DNA from: Algoriphagus yeomjeoni
GTDB taxonomy: Bacteria; Bacteroidota; Bacteroidia; Cytophagales; Cyclobacteriaceae
Direction of reading: 5' to 3'
Assembly (NCBI RefSeq): GCF_003259505.1
Contig: NZ_QLLK01000007.1
Span: forward strand, 186,001 to 250,000
Length of the DNA stretch: 64,000 nucleotides
The position numbers and the translations under genes were made by a program. Shown one piece after another: positions 1 through 8,684 of the stretch (the stretch's first letter is position 1; every line of letters starts with the position of its first letter). The notes beneath the pieces are model-generated. The model saw only the letters and a program-made list of their open reading frames with translations, was not told the DNA's origin and searched no databases.

Positions 1-640
1 CTTTAGCGAAATTTTGAAAATTAGCTTCAAAAGAAGCTTGATTTCTGTCACCCAATAGATAAACCAATTTAGGTTGGCTTCCATCCTTTTCGACTGTAAT
101 CCAATAAGGATAGTTTTTCAAGCCCTGCTCCGCAAACAATTCCTGCGTGTGGTCTTTGAATCTAGTTATCAAATTATCAAGTCTCCCATCGAAGCAAGTG
201 TAGATTCTCATCTGAAAAATCCCGCTGGCCTGTGGAATTGGTGTCTCATTCAACCCAGGAGCAAGTTTCATAAAAGTTTGATCTATGCTTTTCACCAAAG
301 CTCCATTTACCCTGGATTCTTCATAGGCCTTTTTCCATTCAGGGTCGTTCAAAAATCTCCCCCACATCACATCTCTTGACTTCTCATCTGGATAGCCAAG
401 TATATAAGTCAGTGAATTATCTTCATTATTGACAGGTAGAAAATAGGCGATATTTTCCATCCCACTTTTCTCGAAAAGCGAAAGCGTATGATCTTGAAAA
501 CGCTTGATCAGATCTGGAAGCTTTCCTTCATTGGCATAATACTTTCTAATTTCGAAGTAAGTCGAAGTATCACTCAACTTTTGCGCATAGCCTGCGAAGG
601 CAAAAAGCATTGCAATCATACTGAAGATAATTTTTTTCAT
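1..640 (-). CDS. NIPSNAP family secreted protein, 3' end cut by window edge
   Basis: Translating the minus strand from an ATG at 640 gives an uninterrupted frame of 213 codons that runs off the left edge. The first ~20 residues (MKKIIFSMIAMLFAFAGYAQ) form a signal peptide, so the product is probably periplasmic. It contains two related halves: residues ~25-110 begin with FEIRKYYANEGKLPDL and residues ~140-213 begin with MRIYTCFDGRLDNL. Each has the ferredoxin-like dimeric alpha/beta-barrel pattern of NIPSNAP proteins, including a HT(L/Q)-x-LF segment. Family members are usually about 250 residues, so only the last ~40 residues should be missing. The molecular function of bacterial NIPSNAP proteins is not settled. 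The family assignment is firm; the function is unknown. Confidence 0.85.
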   Translation of the reverse strand, partial: MKKIIFSMIAMLFAFAGYAQKLSDTSTYFEIRKYYANEGKLPDLIKRFQDHTLSLFEKSGMENIAYFLPVNNEDNSLTYILGYPDEKSRDVMWGRFLNDPEWKKAYEESRVNGALVKSIDQTFMKLAPGLNETPIPQASGIFQMRIYTCFDGRLDNLITRFKDHTQELFAEQGLKNYPYWITVEKDGSQPKLVYLLGDRNQASFEANFQNFAK

Positions 641-723
641 GAGTAGTGGGTTTTTAGGGCAATATAAAAGCCATGTTTTCCGGCTAATTCCTTTGATATT
701 TTAGCAATGGTAGAAGATAAAGT

Positions 724-1086
724 CTATTTCTCCCATGCCTTCCAGATTGCCGGAAACAACGCAACTAGGATAATTAATAAACCAAAAGTCTCCCTTGATT
801 CTTCCATGGACTGAGTTTTCATACTTAAATTATGCTGCTTCACTTCTTCAGAAATCCAACCTCCCACATCTCCTTGCCAGTAATAGATAGCACCAAGGAC
901 ACAAGCTATTGCAAGAATAGTCAATGGAATTTTGGGGAAAATACCGCGTACACCCAACAGACAGAATATAATTGCTACACCATAAATACTCACCCAGATT
1001 TCAGGGTCGGGGTCGTTGAACTGCCAAAAAGCAAAAAGCGCGAATATGAAAATCCAGATGCCAAAATAGATTTTGTTAAACTTCAT
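724..1086 (-). CDS. TMEM220-family small integral membrane protein
   Basis: This 120-residue protein has four hydrophobic segments (about residues 5-22, 33-50, 54-70 and 99-116). Between the first two lies an N-D-P-D-P motif (FWQFNDPDPEIWVSIYG) typical of the transmembrane family 220, whose biochemical role is unknown. The start at 1086 gives MKFNKIYFGIW and leads straight into the first membrane helix. It lies 83 bp downstream of the NIPSNAP gene start, on the same strand, but the 650-bp spacer upstream suggests it has its own promoter. Recognition rests on the NDPDP motif and helix layout. Confidence 0.8.
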   Translation of the reverse strand: MKFNKIYFGIWIFIFALFAFWQFNDPDPEIWVSIYGVAIIFCLLGVRGIFPKIPLTILAIACVLGAIYYWQGDVGGWISEEVKQHNLSMKTQSMEESRETFGLLIILVALFPAIWKAWEK

Positions 1087-1740
1087 AATATTTCAAGGGT
1101 TTGTCCAAAACTACATAAAACGGAGAATTTTATTAACCTTAAAATACTAAAAACTATGGAAGCCTAGCTGAGTAAGGTGAAAAGTGATTTTCTATACTAC
1201 TGGAATGCTTGAAATATCCAAAATCACCCAATATGCTTAAGAAAGAAAATCCTGAAAAAGTAATAAACCAGTAAAACAAAAAGGGAAACCCTCTTGCGAA
1301 CGCTTCCCTCTCTCTTATAACCAACCTTAGTTAGCTTTAAGAGCCAAGCTACAGTTAAAAGACTTTTTCTCCAGTTACCCGGATTTTTAATACCGATCTA
1401 CTAACTCCGTCTTCTTCACCTTTCGGTTTTGAAGATTTCAATAAACACTTTTGTGGAAAACCATCTCAGACAAAATCCCTAAGGACGCTGACCTTTCATG
1501 TTAATTGTGAGTTTTCAATCTTTATCCGAGATCGTATTCTCGGTCTTTTTATCTCTTACTTGGTTTAATAAATATCTCCTTAAATTAGCCTAATCGCAAA
1601 GATTCAGACACTTAGTTTCCCACTATCTTTCCACCAAATAATCTTCTAAACAAACAGACTTATCAACCATAATTATATGGTTATCAACTTTTTAATCACA
1701 TTTTTACGAGATACTGCTTAATTCTCCCAATAGCTTCTCC
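1087..1740 (-). ncRNA. Long spacer with a candidate small RNA or structured 3' UTR
   Basis: No convincing protein gene is visible in this 654-bp stretch. Read on the minus strand it holds several hairpins in a row. One lies at about 1526-1543 (CCGAGA, six-base loop, TCTCGG). One lies at about 1412-1436 (TCTTCA ... TGAAGA, enclosing CCGAAAGG). An AGCTT ... AAGCT stem lies near 1335-1355. An intrinsic terminator follows at 1272-1310. This order suits either a free small RNA of about 250-300 nt ending near 1275 or the 3' UTR of the SMP-30-like gene that stops at 1741. I cannot assign it to a known RNA family. Confidence 0.35.
1272..1310 (-). terminator. Intrinsic terminator, minus strand
   Basis: On the minus strand AGGGAA (1308-1303) pairs with TTCCCT (1286-1281). 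The loop between them contains GCGTTCGC. A T-rich tract (TTTTTGTTTT) follows, ending at about 1271. It would end a minus-strand transcript coming from the structured spacer upstream. Confidence 0.65.
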
Positions 1741-2760
1741 TTATTTCAACCTGATTCGCATTAGAAACGCATCTGCAGTCATGTATAAATATTTCTCCTC
1801 ACTGTCAAAAGCGCAATTAGCTGTGCCTTGCCCGGTCTTTATAGTACCCAAATGTTTTCCCTCTGCACTGATCACCCAAATCCCACCTGGACCCGAAGCG
1901 AACAATGTCCCTGAACTATGAACTGTCAAGCCATCTGGTAATCCAGGATTTTCTCTACCTATACTTGATGTAGCATCCATTAAAACCTTCCCTCCTATTA
2001 CATCACCATTTTCATCCAAATCAAAAGCATAATATCTCGCTTTTTCAAAATCAGATTGTGCGATGTATAAGGTTTTCTCATCAGGACTCAACCCTATACC
2101 GTTTGGCCGGCTCAGTGAATCCACAAGCAAGTTTAAATTCCCATCAGGATCTAGCCTATACACACCCTGAAAATCCAACTCCTTGGTGTTCCAAGGATCC
2201 AAACCATAGGGAGGATCATTGAAAAACAGCTGTCCTGATTTATTGAATACTAAATCATTTGGGCTATTGAGCATTTTCCCTTCGTAATCGGAAACTAAAG
2301 AAATAAAATCAGCTTTAGGGCTTGAAAGGGAAGCATTCATCTTTGCTATTTGTCGCTCTCCATGCTGGCAAAGTATTAGCTCTCCATTTGCATTCAATGC
2401 TAAGCCATTGGATCCTGGTTCTTTCTTATTGGTCTCAGTTCCCAAATATCCAGAAGGCTCCAAGAATAAGCTTAAACTATCTTGCTCCGTCCACTTCCAT
2501 ATTTTATTGGTTGGCACATCTGAGAAGATTAATGCCTTTTGATCTTCCAGCCAGAGTGGCCCCTCAGACCATTCAAAACCAGAGGCGATTACTTCGATCT
2601 TGGCATCTTCAGATAGGAATTCATTTAGATCCGTGTCCAATCTTTCAATGGAGCCAACAGCTTGATAATTGAAGTCATCCACTTCATTAGTGGTTGAAGT
2701 TTTGGGATTAGAACATCCCGAGATTAGGATAAGGAGCAATAGGAAATTTGAATTTTTCAT
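1741..2760 (-). CDS. SMP-30/gluconolactonase/LRE-family lipoprotein
   Basis: The product is predicted to be a six-bladed beta-propeller hydrolase of the SMP-30 group, which typically opens sugar lactones using a divalent metal. The start at 2760 (MKNSNFLLLLILISGC) gives a lipoprotein signal peptide with the lipobox LISGC, so it is probably anchored in the cell envelope. An in-frame ATG three codons upstream is possible. Family features include FEWSEGPLW near the N-terminus, SNGLALNANGELILCQHGERQI, LNSPNDLVF, RPNGIGLSPDEKTLY and GLPDGL, which supply the usual Glu, Asn and Asp metal ligands. It follows the sulfatase and rhamnose isomerase genes on the same strand, which hints at a carbohydrate role. 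The true substrate cannot be read from sequence. Confidence 0.85.
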   Translation of the reverse strand: MKNSNFLLLLILISGCSNPKTSTTNEVDDFNYQAVGSIERLDTDLNEFLSEDAKIEVIASGFEWSEGPLWLEDQKALIFSDVPTNKIWKWTEQDSLSLFLEPSGYLGTETNKKEPGSNGLALNANGELILCQHGERQIAKMNASLSSPKADFISLVSDYEGKMLNSPNDLVFNKSGQLFFNDPPYGLDPWNTKELDFQGVYRLDPDGNLNLLVDSLSRPNGIGLSPDEKTLYIAQSDFEKARYYAFDLDENGDVIGGKVLMDATSSIGRENPGLPDGLTVHSSGTLFASGPGGIWVISAEGKHLGTIKTGQGTANCAFDSEEKYLYMTADAFLMRIRLK

Positions 2761-2937
2761 TTGTATCAAAGTATAGATTACAATAGGGTTATACTAAAAG
2801 GAAAATACATCAAAAGGACTTTAAAAAATCATCAGACCGATTCTTCATCAAAAATCCACTCTTTACGAGTTTTATGGCTTGAATGATTGAGCAAAGCAAG
2901 TGAAGGTGAATCTTGGCCATTTCTCTTTCAAAACAAA

Positions 2938-4425
2938 TTAATTTTCAGACTTCCGCTCGGATGGCAATAAACCGAAAATTGGGTTTGAGCTGTGTGATGA
3001 ATTCATCAAACCTTCCAACTCCTTCACCTTTTCTGGATTTTCAGCAGCAATATTATTCTCCTCCCCAATATCAATACTTAAATCATAAAGCTCAATGGTA
3101 GGCTCACCCCCACCAAAAACATGGAGTTTTATAGCTTTCCACTTTCCTTGTCTTACAGCCTGTTTACCTCCTTGCTCATGAAATTCCCAGTATAAATGCT
3201 CATGCTCTTTCTGTTCATTTTCTCCAAAAAGTGCTGGCAAAAACGAAATTCCGTCAATATCCTGAGGGATCGTAGCTCCTGCTACATCTGCAAAAGTTGG
3301 TAGCAAATCCCAAAATGCGGAAATGTGATCACTCTTAGTTCCTGCTTTGATTTTACCTGGCCACCAAGCGATCATTGGCGTTCTAACTCCACCTTCGTAC
3401 AAATCTCTTTTATATCCTCGAAATGGCCCATTACTATCAAAAAAGTCAGGATCCGCACCACCTTCCTGATGTGCACCATTGTCAGATGCAAAGATTATCA
3501 AGGTATTTTCTTTCAACCCCAATTCATCAAGTTTAGCTAGTACTTCTCCAACGTAAATATCTATTCGCTCCACCATGGCTGCAAAGGTCGCATGGGGATA
3601 AGGTTGTGATTGGTAGGCTGAGATATTTACATCAGGGCCATATTCTGAACCTTCCCGTACTGGGAAAGCCTTTTCCTCACCGAATTTTTCTCTATACTTT
3701 TGAAATACTGCATCATCAGGAGCCGCTAATTCTGCATGCGGCATTACGATTGGCATGTATAGGAAAAAGGGATCATCCTTATTCTTTTCTATGAAAGAAA
3801 TAGTCTCTTTTTGGATCAGGTCTGGCGCATAAACCGCTTTCTCTTCCCATCCATTTCCTTCGAGAATCACTTTTTCGTCATTGTGCCACACATGAGCTGG
3901 ATAGTAACGATGGGCATAACGCTGGCAGTTGTAGCCATAAAACTGATCAAACCCCTGATGGCTCGGATCACCTGTGGTACCAATGAAACCTAGGCCCCAT
4001 TTTCCAAAAGCTCCGGTCGTATAGCCAGCACTTTGCATCACTTTGGCTATTGAAAGAAGAGAATCTGGCATTGGATACTGGCCTTCTGGTTGAACTTCTC
4101 GATTGCCTCGAATGGGCGTGTGACCGGTATGCAACCCTGTCAAAAACGATGACCTAGAAGGTGCACAGACCGTGGCTCCAGAGTAATGATTGGTGAAAAA
4201 CATCCCTTCTTTCGCGAGACGATCAATGTTGGGAGTTTCTATGTATTGCTGTCCCAAAAACCCAAGATCTCCATACCCTAAATCATCCGCGAGAATAAAA
4301 ATGATATTAGTCTTTTTCTCTTCTTCTATTACTTTCGTCTGATTTGGACTGGTACTGCAGCTGCAAAAAGCAAAGAAAACAGAAAGCAACAGGGAGGTTA
4401 AAGGGAGATTCTGGGTTTTTATCAT
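2938..4425 (-). CDS. Secreted sulfatase, S1 (formylglycine) family
   Basis: A 495-residue sulfatase of the alkaline phosphatase superfamily, predicted to remove sulfate esters, probably from a glycan. The N-terminus carries a signal with a possible lipobox (FAFCSCS). The nucleophile motif C87-A-P-S-R within GATVCAPSRSSFLTG is the Cys-type site converted to formylglycine. Metal ligands are visible in ILADDLGYGDLG near the N-terminus and in IIFASDNGAHQEGG in the second half. It contains FGKWGLG, typical of arylsulfatase A-like enzymes. It lies 28 bp downstream of the rhamnose isomerase gene on the same strand, so they probably share a transcript. This suggests release of sulfate from a rhamnose-containing polymer. 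No formylglycine-generating enzyme is encoded in the window. Confidence 0.92.
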   Translation of the reverse strand: MIKTQNLPLTSLLLSVFFAFCSCSTSPNQTKVIEEEKKTNIIFILADDLGYGDLGFLGQQYIETPNIDRLAKEGMFFTNHYSGATVCAPSRSSFLTGLHTGHTPIRGNREVQPEGQYPMPDSLLSIAKVMQSAGYTTGAFGKWGLGFIGTTGDPSHQGFDQFYGYNCQRYAHRYYPAHVWHNDEKVILEGNGWEEKAVYAPDLIQKETISFIEKNKDDPFFLYMPIVMPHAELAAPDDAVFQKYREKFGEEKAFPVREGSEYGPDVNISAYQSQPYPHATFAAMVERIDIYVGEVLAKLDELGLKENTLIIFASDNGAHQEGGADPDFFDSNGPFRGYKRDLYEGGVRTPMIAWWPGKIKAGTKSDHISAFWDLLPTFADVAGATIPQDIDGISFLPALFGENEQKEHEHLYWEFHEQGGKQAVRQGKWKAIKLHVFGGGEPTIELYDLSIDIGEENNIAAENPEKVKELEGLMNSSHSSNPIFGLLPSERKSEN

Positions 4426-4453
4426 GCCCCAAGATAATAAGAAATGGTTCTGA

Positions 4454-5728
4454 CTAAAATAAGTAGCTGTATGATTTTGCTCCTCGTTCCTGTACCAGTT
4501 TATTGCGAATCATCAGGGTTCTATATGCCTCTAAAGGCTCGGCAACTCCACCCGAGCGAAGCCTCGCTTCGCATACCAAAGGTCTCACATCAGTCAGATA
4601 CGCCATTTGCAAAATTTCTTGAGCTTCGGAGCTTTGTCCATTCTGCTGACACTCATTGAGCTTTTCCCGGTCCACCAGCAATGCTTTAGCATATGCTTTA
4701 GTAATAGCTTCCAATGCTTGAATCAAATCGACTAAAGGATCCTGAGTATTGTAGCTGGCATCGATCATCCAGGAAATACTTTCCCAGGCCTGAGCACCAT
4801 CTTGGGCTCCTCCGATAAGCTCGTTAAAAATCAGAAAAAGTTGATATGGTTTGATACTACTTGGGTTCAAATCATCTTCTCCGTACTTACTATCGTTGAA
4901 ATGAAAGCCTCCTAGGAGGTTTTGATACATCAGCGTAGCTACTATCTGTTCTATGTTTGTTTTAGGCAGGTGATATCCTAGATCTACAAGCGCTTTGGCT
5001 CTTGACCCTAACCGTTTTGCAAGCATACAGGAAGTGCCCCAGTCAGGAACCACCGTATGGTAGCAATTAGGCTCATAGGGTTTGTACTCAAGCATCAAAT
5101 CCCAATCCAAAGGCATGAATTCATATATTTCACGAAGTGACTCCTCAGTCCAGCCTAGGGTATTTCTGAAATTTGACTGACCTGGAAAATTACTTCCATC
5201 AGCCATCCAGACGGTTAATCCTTTACTTCCAAGTTTTTTACCTATGCTAATCACCTCCTCATTATGAGCGATAGCTTCTTGTCGGATAGCTTTATCAGGA
5301 TTTCCTAAAGATCCTAAATTGGCATATTTCTGCTTGTTTTCATCTTGAGAACTAGTACTATTCATTGAATCAAATACGAGATCCAGATCAGCAGCTAACT
5401 CTTTAGTCTCCATATAATCCTCAGGCATATCCCAAGGGATATAAACAGAAATAGAATTAGTCTTTCTGGTCAATTGTTGCAAAAGACCGACATCTTCTAG
5501 TTTTTCATTTAGATTTCTAGGCTCTCCTCCTGTTCTATGCATTTTTGCACCTGCCCTACCATTTCCCAATGCAGCACTTGGAATGGCGATCTGAAACCCT
5601 TGAATCTTACGTATGATGTCATCAAAATCCAATCGCTGATTTGAGAGTCTAACTCTCAACAGATCTAGTGATCTGTAATGAAAATTATTGGTAGAAAATG
5701 ATGCTAGTTGATCCTCAGTTATTTTCAT
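4454..5728 (-). CDS. rhaI: L-rhamnose isomerase (RhaI type)
   Basis: Predicted to convert L-rhamnose to L-rhamnulose in the cytoplasm, the first step of the pathway completed by the divergent genes across the spacer. The 424-residue protein is a xylose-isomerase-like TIM barrel of the RhaI class rather than the enteric RhaA class. Probable metal ligands are E214 (LEYKPYEPN), the Asp of PDWGTS, H253 (LGYHLPKTN) and the acidic cluster GFHFNDSKYGEDDLNP (residues 274-288). The start at 5728 gives MKITEDQLASF directly. Its 5' side faces the 778-bp spacer shared with the aldolase-dehydrogenase gene, so both are likely controlled by the GntR regulator encoded nearby. The assignment is confident from motifs and gene context. 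Confidence 0.92.
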   Translation of the reverse strand: MKITEDQLASFSTNNFHYRSLDLLRVRLSNQRLDFDDIIRKIQGFQIAIPSAALGNGRAGAKMHRTGGEPRNLNEKLEDVGLLQQLTRKTNSISVYIPWDMPEDYMETKELAADLDLVFDSMNSTSSQDENKQKYANLGSLGNPDKAIRQEAIAHNEEVISIGKKLGSKGLTVWMADGSNFPGQSNFRNTLGWTEESLREIYEFMPLDWDLMLEYKPYEPNCYHTVVPDWGTSCMLAKRLGSRAKALVDLGYHLPKTNIEQIVATLMYQNLLGGFHFNDSKYGEDDLNPSSIKPYQLFLIFNELIGGAQDGAQAWESISWMIDASYNTQDPLVDLIQALEAITKAYAKALLVDREKLNECQQNGQSSEAQEILQMAYLTDVRPLVCEARLRSGGVAEPLEAYRTLMIRNKLVQERGAKSYSYLF

Positions 5729-6222
5729 AGAATAGGCGGTACTGTAACTTTTTTACTCATTTTGTTCAAAAACAGGCCAAAAATCAGGCATATAGATGCT
5801 TCAAAAACCTTCCGAATTGGATTGAGAAATGATGTGATTTAGAATTCAATTTTTCTCTGAAAACTGGTAAAAAGCTGATTCTCATTTCCTTTTTAACTAC
5901 TCTTTCATTAACTAAATCATCCTAAATCAGCAGAAATCAGCTTTTTAGAGAAATTAAGACCTTATTAATTGAGCATTCTCACATCAGATTTATTTGGAGA
6001 AAAATCATTGAAATCCATTCCTAATCAATGAAAGCATTGGCGATTGTTATATTCACTAGTCATCAAATTGGTCGCCAAAAAAAAGGTTAATTGAAACAAT
6101 TTCTCACCAATGAAATAAGCATTAAACCACAAAAGTCTAGAAGTTGAAAAAGAATTGAGTCAAAGTTTTACCTGCAATCCGGCCCCGTGATCTTTATGGA
6201 TTTTGGATTATACTTTTTAGAT

Positions 6223-6246
6223 TACAGTCATAAAAATATAACTGTA
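6223..6246. promoter_or_regulatory. Palindromic operator candidate
   Basis: TACAGT (6223-6228) and ACTGTA (6241-6246) form a perfect inverted repeat around a 12-bp AT-only or nearly AT-only spacer. The symmetry and length suit a dimeric GntR- or LacI-type binding site. It lies upstream of the aldolase-dehydrogenase gene and just before the first copy of the TAGTAGCAA repeat. Binding is inferred, not shown. Confidence 0.4.
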
Positions 6247-6248
6247 GG

Positions 6249-6280
6249 TAGTAGCAAAACTTTAGAATTAAATAGTACAA
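6249..6280 (+). repeat. TAGTAGCAA direct repeat, copy A
   Basis: This copy begins TAGTAGCAA, continues with AAACT, and ends with AAATAGTA, so TAGTA motifs start 24 bp apart. The same order of blocks recurs at 6391-6422. Two copies in the divergent rhamnose spacer suggest binding sites for a regulator. Confidence 0.45.
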
Positions 6281-6390
6281 ATAGAAAATCAAATACTATA
6301 GACCTAGTCAGATTCTTTCAATCAAAATTTAATTCTGACTTTTAGTAGTCTAAAGAATAAATATCTAACAGAATGATGTTTTGCACAATA

Positions 6391-6422
6391 TAGTAGCAAT
6401 AAAACTCAAAATAAATAGTATT
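6391..6422 (+). repeat. TAGTAGCAA direct repeat, copy B
   Basis: Second copy of the block order seen at 6249-6280: TAGTAGCAA, then AAAACT, then AAATAGTA, with TAGTA motifs 25 bp apart. It ends about 85 bp before the aldolase-dehydrogenase start codon, a position suited to transcriptional control. A lone TAGTA also occurs at 6343-6347 between the copies. Confidence 0.45.
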
Positions 6423-6506
6423 AAGCTTTAGGTATTCAAGACAGCACAGGATACCTGAGGCAAACTTTTCACCCATATTCACTTTCAGAACAATCTGCTA
6501 AACGCA

Positions 6507-8627
6507 ATGAGCATAACAACAAAAAACTTTAAGCATGTAAGTTACCTCTGGGATGATGCCGTAGCATCTAAACTTGAGGGAAATGAAGTTGACCTTCTAA
6601 TTTATCGATCAAATATCCTTGGAGCTGATCTGAGAATCACCAATTACGGAGGTGGAAATACCAGCTGTAAAACTTACGAAGCAGATCCGCTTACCAACGA
6701 AAAGGTAGAGGTAATGTGGGTCAAAGGCTCAGGTGGCGATATCGGGACTTTAACTAAAGCTGGTTTGGCTGGACTTTATGTAGACAAGCTGCGTGCTTTG
6801 AAAGGTATATATAGAGGGCTGGAATTTGAAGATGAGATGGTCGAACTATTCAACCATTGTATCTATGATCTCAAATCCAAAGCTCCTTCCATTGATACCC
6901 CGCTGCATGCATTCCTTCCATTCAAGCATATAGATCACCTTCATCCTGATGCAGCGATTGCAATTGCTGCTGCCAAAGATGGAGAGCAGATCACTAAAGA
7001 TCTTTGGGATGGTCAAATCGCTTGGGTACCTTGGCAAAAACCAGGTTTTGATTTGGGCTTACAATTGAAACAGGCGCTTGATGAAAACCCTGGGATCCGA
7101 GGAATTATGCTTGGTGGACACGGACTTTTCACGTGGGCAGATACTGCTTTCGAATGCTATATCAATAGTTTGGAAGTAATCGAAACTGCTTCGGAATACT
7201 TAGCACAGAATTATGGCAAAACCCGTCCAGTTTTCGGAGGAGAAAAAGTAAAATCTCTTGCTCCAGACCAGAGAAAAAGTCAAGCAGCTAAGCTTGCACC
7301 CTTGCTGAGAGGTCTTGCATCTTCTGAAAATCTAATGGTGGGCACCTTCACTGATGCTCCAGAAGTACTTCAGTTTATCAACAGCAATGATCTAAGCAAA
7401 CTAGCTCCGATGGGTACAAGTTGTCCAGATCACTTTTTGAGAACAAAGATTTCCCCTTTGGTTCTTGATATTCCAGCTGACAAGGATCTGTCTGACCTAT
7501 CGGCGTTGAAAGAACAAATCAGTCTCGCGTTTCAGTCATACAGAGAAATGTATGCTGACTACTACGAAAATCATAAGCATTCCAATAGCCCAGCGATGCG
7601 GGACCCAAACCCAGTAATCATCATCTGGCCTGGCGTTGGGATGTTTAGCTACGCAAAAAACAAGCAGACAAGTCGCGTTGCTAGTGAGTTCTATATCAAT
7701 GCAATCAATGTAATGCGTGGTGCTGAGGCAGTTTCTCAATACGTTTCTTTACCACTACAAGAAGCCTTCAATATTGAATATTGGTTACTCGAAGAAGCAA
7801 AACTTCAAAGAATGCCTAAGGAGCAACCACTCTCTAGAAAAGTGGCCTTGGTGACGGGCAGTGCAGGAGGAATTGGATTGGCAATTGCAGAAAAATTCAT
7901 ACAGGAAGGGGCTTGCGTCGTGGTCACAGATATTGATGGCGATAGATTAAAAACCACTGGAGATGCACTTTTGAAAAAATACGGAAAAGACGCATTTCTA
8001 ACTGTGAAGCTAGATGTAACTAATGGTGAAAGCTTGGAAGCAGCGATTGAAGCTACTTGTCTTCAGTTTGGCGGAGTGGACATCATGGTGAATAATGCCG
8101 GTATTTCTATAAGCAAATCGTTCGAAGATCACACGGATCAAGATTGGGATAGGTTGAACGACATCTTGGTAATGGGTCAATACCATATCTCAAAAGCTGG
8201 AGTAAAAATCATGAAGCTTCAAGGTCATGGTGGAGACATTGTAAACATTGCAAGTAAAAATGGCTTGGTCGCAGGTGCAAAAAATGTGGCTTATGGTACT
8301 GCCAAAGCAGCACAATTACACATGTCAAGGCTGATGGCTGCAGAATTAGCTGCAGACAAAATCAAAGTCAACGTGGTAAATCCAGACGCTGTGATCGAAA
8401 ACTCCAACATCTGGGAAGGTGGCTGGGGCGAAAATCGCGCAAAAGCCTATGGAATTGATGTGAAGGATTTGCCTCAGTTCTATGCTAATCGTACCTTATT
8501 AAAAGAAAGTGTAAAGACAAGCGACATCGCAAACGCTGCATTCGTTTTCGTAAGCGGTCAGCTTGGCAAAACAACAGGTAATATGCTGAATGTAGATGGT
8601 GGATTAGCCGCTGCATTCCCAAGATAG
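6507..8627 (+). CDS. rhaD: Bifunctional rhamnulose-1-phosphate aldolase / short-chain dehydrogenase
   Basis: A 706-residue fusion. Residues ~1-420 are a class II (zinc) aldolase domain that cleaves L-rhamnulose 1-phosphate to dihydroxyacetone phosphate and L-lactaldehyde. GGGNTS, the His pair in PLHAFLPFKHIDHLHPDA (from ~130) and GGHG (~203) are visible. Residues ~440-706 are a short-chain dehydrogenase. This part has the Rossmann motif TGSAGGIG (~449-456), NNAG, a Ser in NIASKNG and YGTAK (Tyr ~596, Lys ~600). In characterised homologues (RhaEW type) this domain oxidises L-lactaldehyde to L-lactate with NAD. The lutABC genes downstream, which oxidise lactate, fit that direction. It is the first gene of the plus-strand rhamnose operon. 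Confidence 0.93.
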   Translation: MSITTKNFKHVSYLWDDAVASKLEGNEVDLLIYRSNILGADLRITNYGGGNTSCKTYEADPLTNEKVEVMWVKGSGGDIGTLTKAGLAGLYVDKLRALKGIYRGLEFEDEMVELFNHCIYDLKSKAPSIDTPLHAFLPFKHIDHLHPDAAIAIAAAKDGEQITKDLWDGQIAWVPWQKPGFDLGLQLKQALDENPGIRGIMLGGHGLFTWADTAFECYINSLEVIETASEYLAQNYGKTRPVFGGEKVKSLAPDQRKSQAAKLAPLLRGLASSENLMVGTFTDAPEVLQFINSNDLSKLAPMGTSCPDHFLRTKISPLVLDIPADKDLSDLSALKEQISLAFQSYREMYADYYENHKHSNSPAMRDPNPVIIIWPGVGMFSYAKNKQTSRVASEFYINAINVMRGAEAVSQYVSLPLQEAFNIEYWLLEEAKLQRMPKEQPLSRKVALVTGSAGGIGLAIAEKFIQEGACVVVTDIDGDRLKTTGDALLKKYGKDAFLTVKLDVTNGESLEAAIEATCLQFGGVDIMVNNAGISISKSFEDHTDQDWDRLNDILVMGQYHISKAGVKIMKLQGHGGDIVNIASKNGLVAGAKNVAYGTAKAAQLHMSRLMAAELAADKIKVNVVNPDAVIENSNIWEGGWGENRAKAYGIDVKDLPQFYANRTLLKESVKTSDIANAAFVFVSGQLGKTTGNMLNVDGGLAAAFPR

Positions 8628-8684
8628 ATTATGAATCAATAAACCTCGATTACCCCTAATACCTCCAAAATAACCCAAAATGCC

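Larger units (their letters stand above)
5729..6506. promoter_or_regulatory. Divergent control region between rhaI and the aldolase operon
   Basis: This 778-bp gene-free spacer separates two divergent rhamnose transcription units. It is very AT-rich toward its right half. From 6223 to 6422 it contains a palindrome, an imperfect ~32-bp direct repeat in two copies, and an inverted repeat AGTCAGA (6306-6312) / TCTGACT (6334-6340). These look like regulator sites. No good match to the Bacteroidota promoter pattern (TTTG, ~19 bp, TAnnTTTG) was found by eye, so the start points are not placed. No additional gene is apparent. Confidence 0.6.

Noticed and set aside
74..379. Plus-strand frame of 101 codons
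   Set aside because: It lies antisense inside the NIPSNAP coding frame and has no domain or signal features.
832..1167. Plus-strand frame of 111 codons
   Set aside because: It lies antisense to the TMEM220-like gene and is not protein-like in composition.
1396..1480. Short leader peptide frame on the minus strand (K-P-K-G-E-E-D-G-V-S-R)
   Set aside because: It has no plausible start codon and is closed by stops on both sides, so it is treated as part of the structured spacer.
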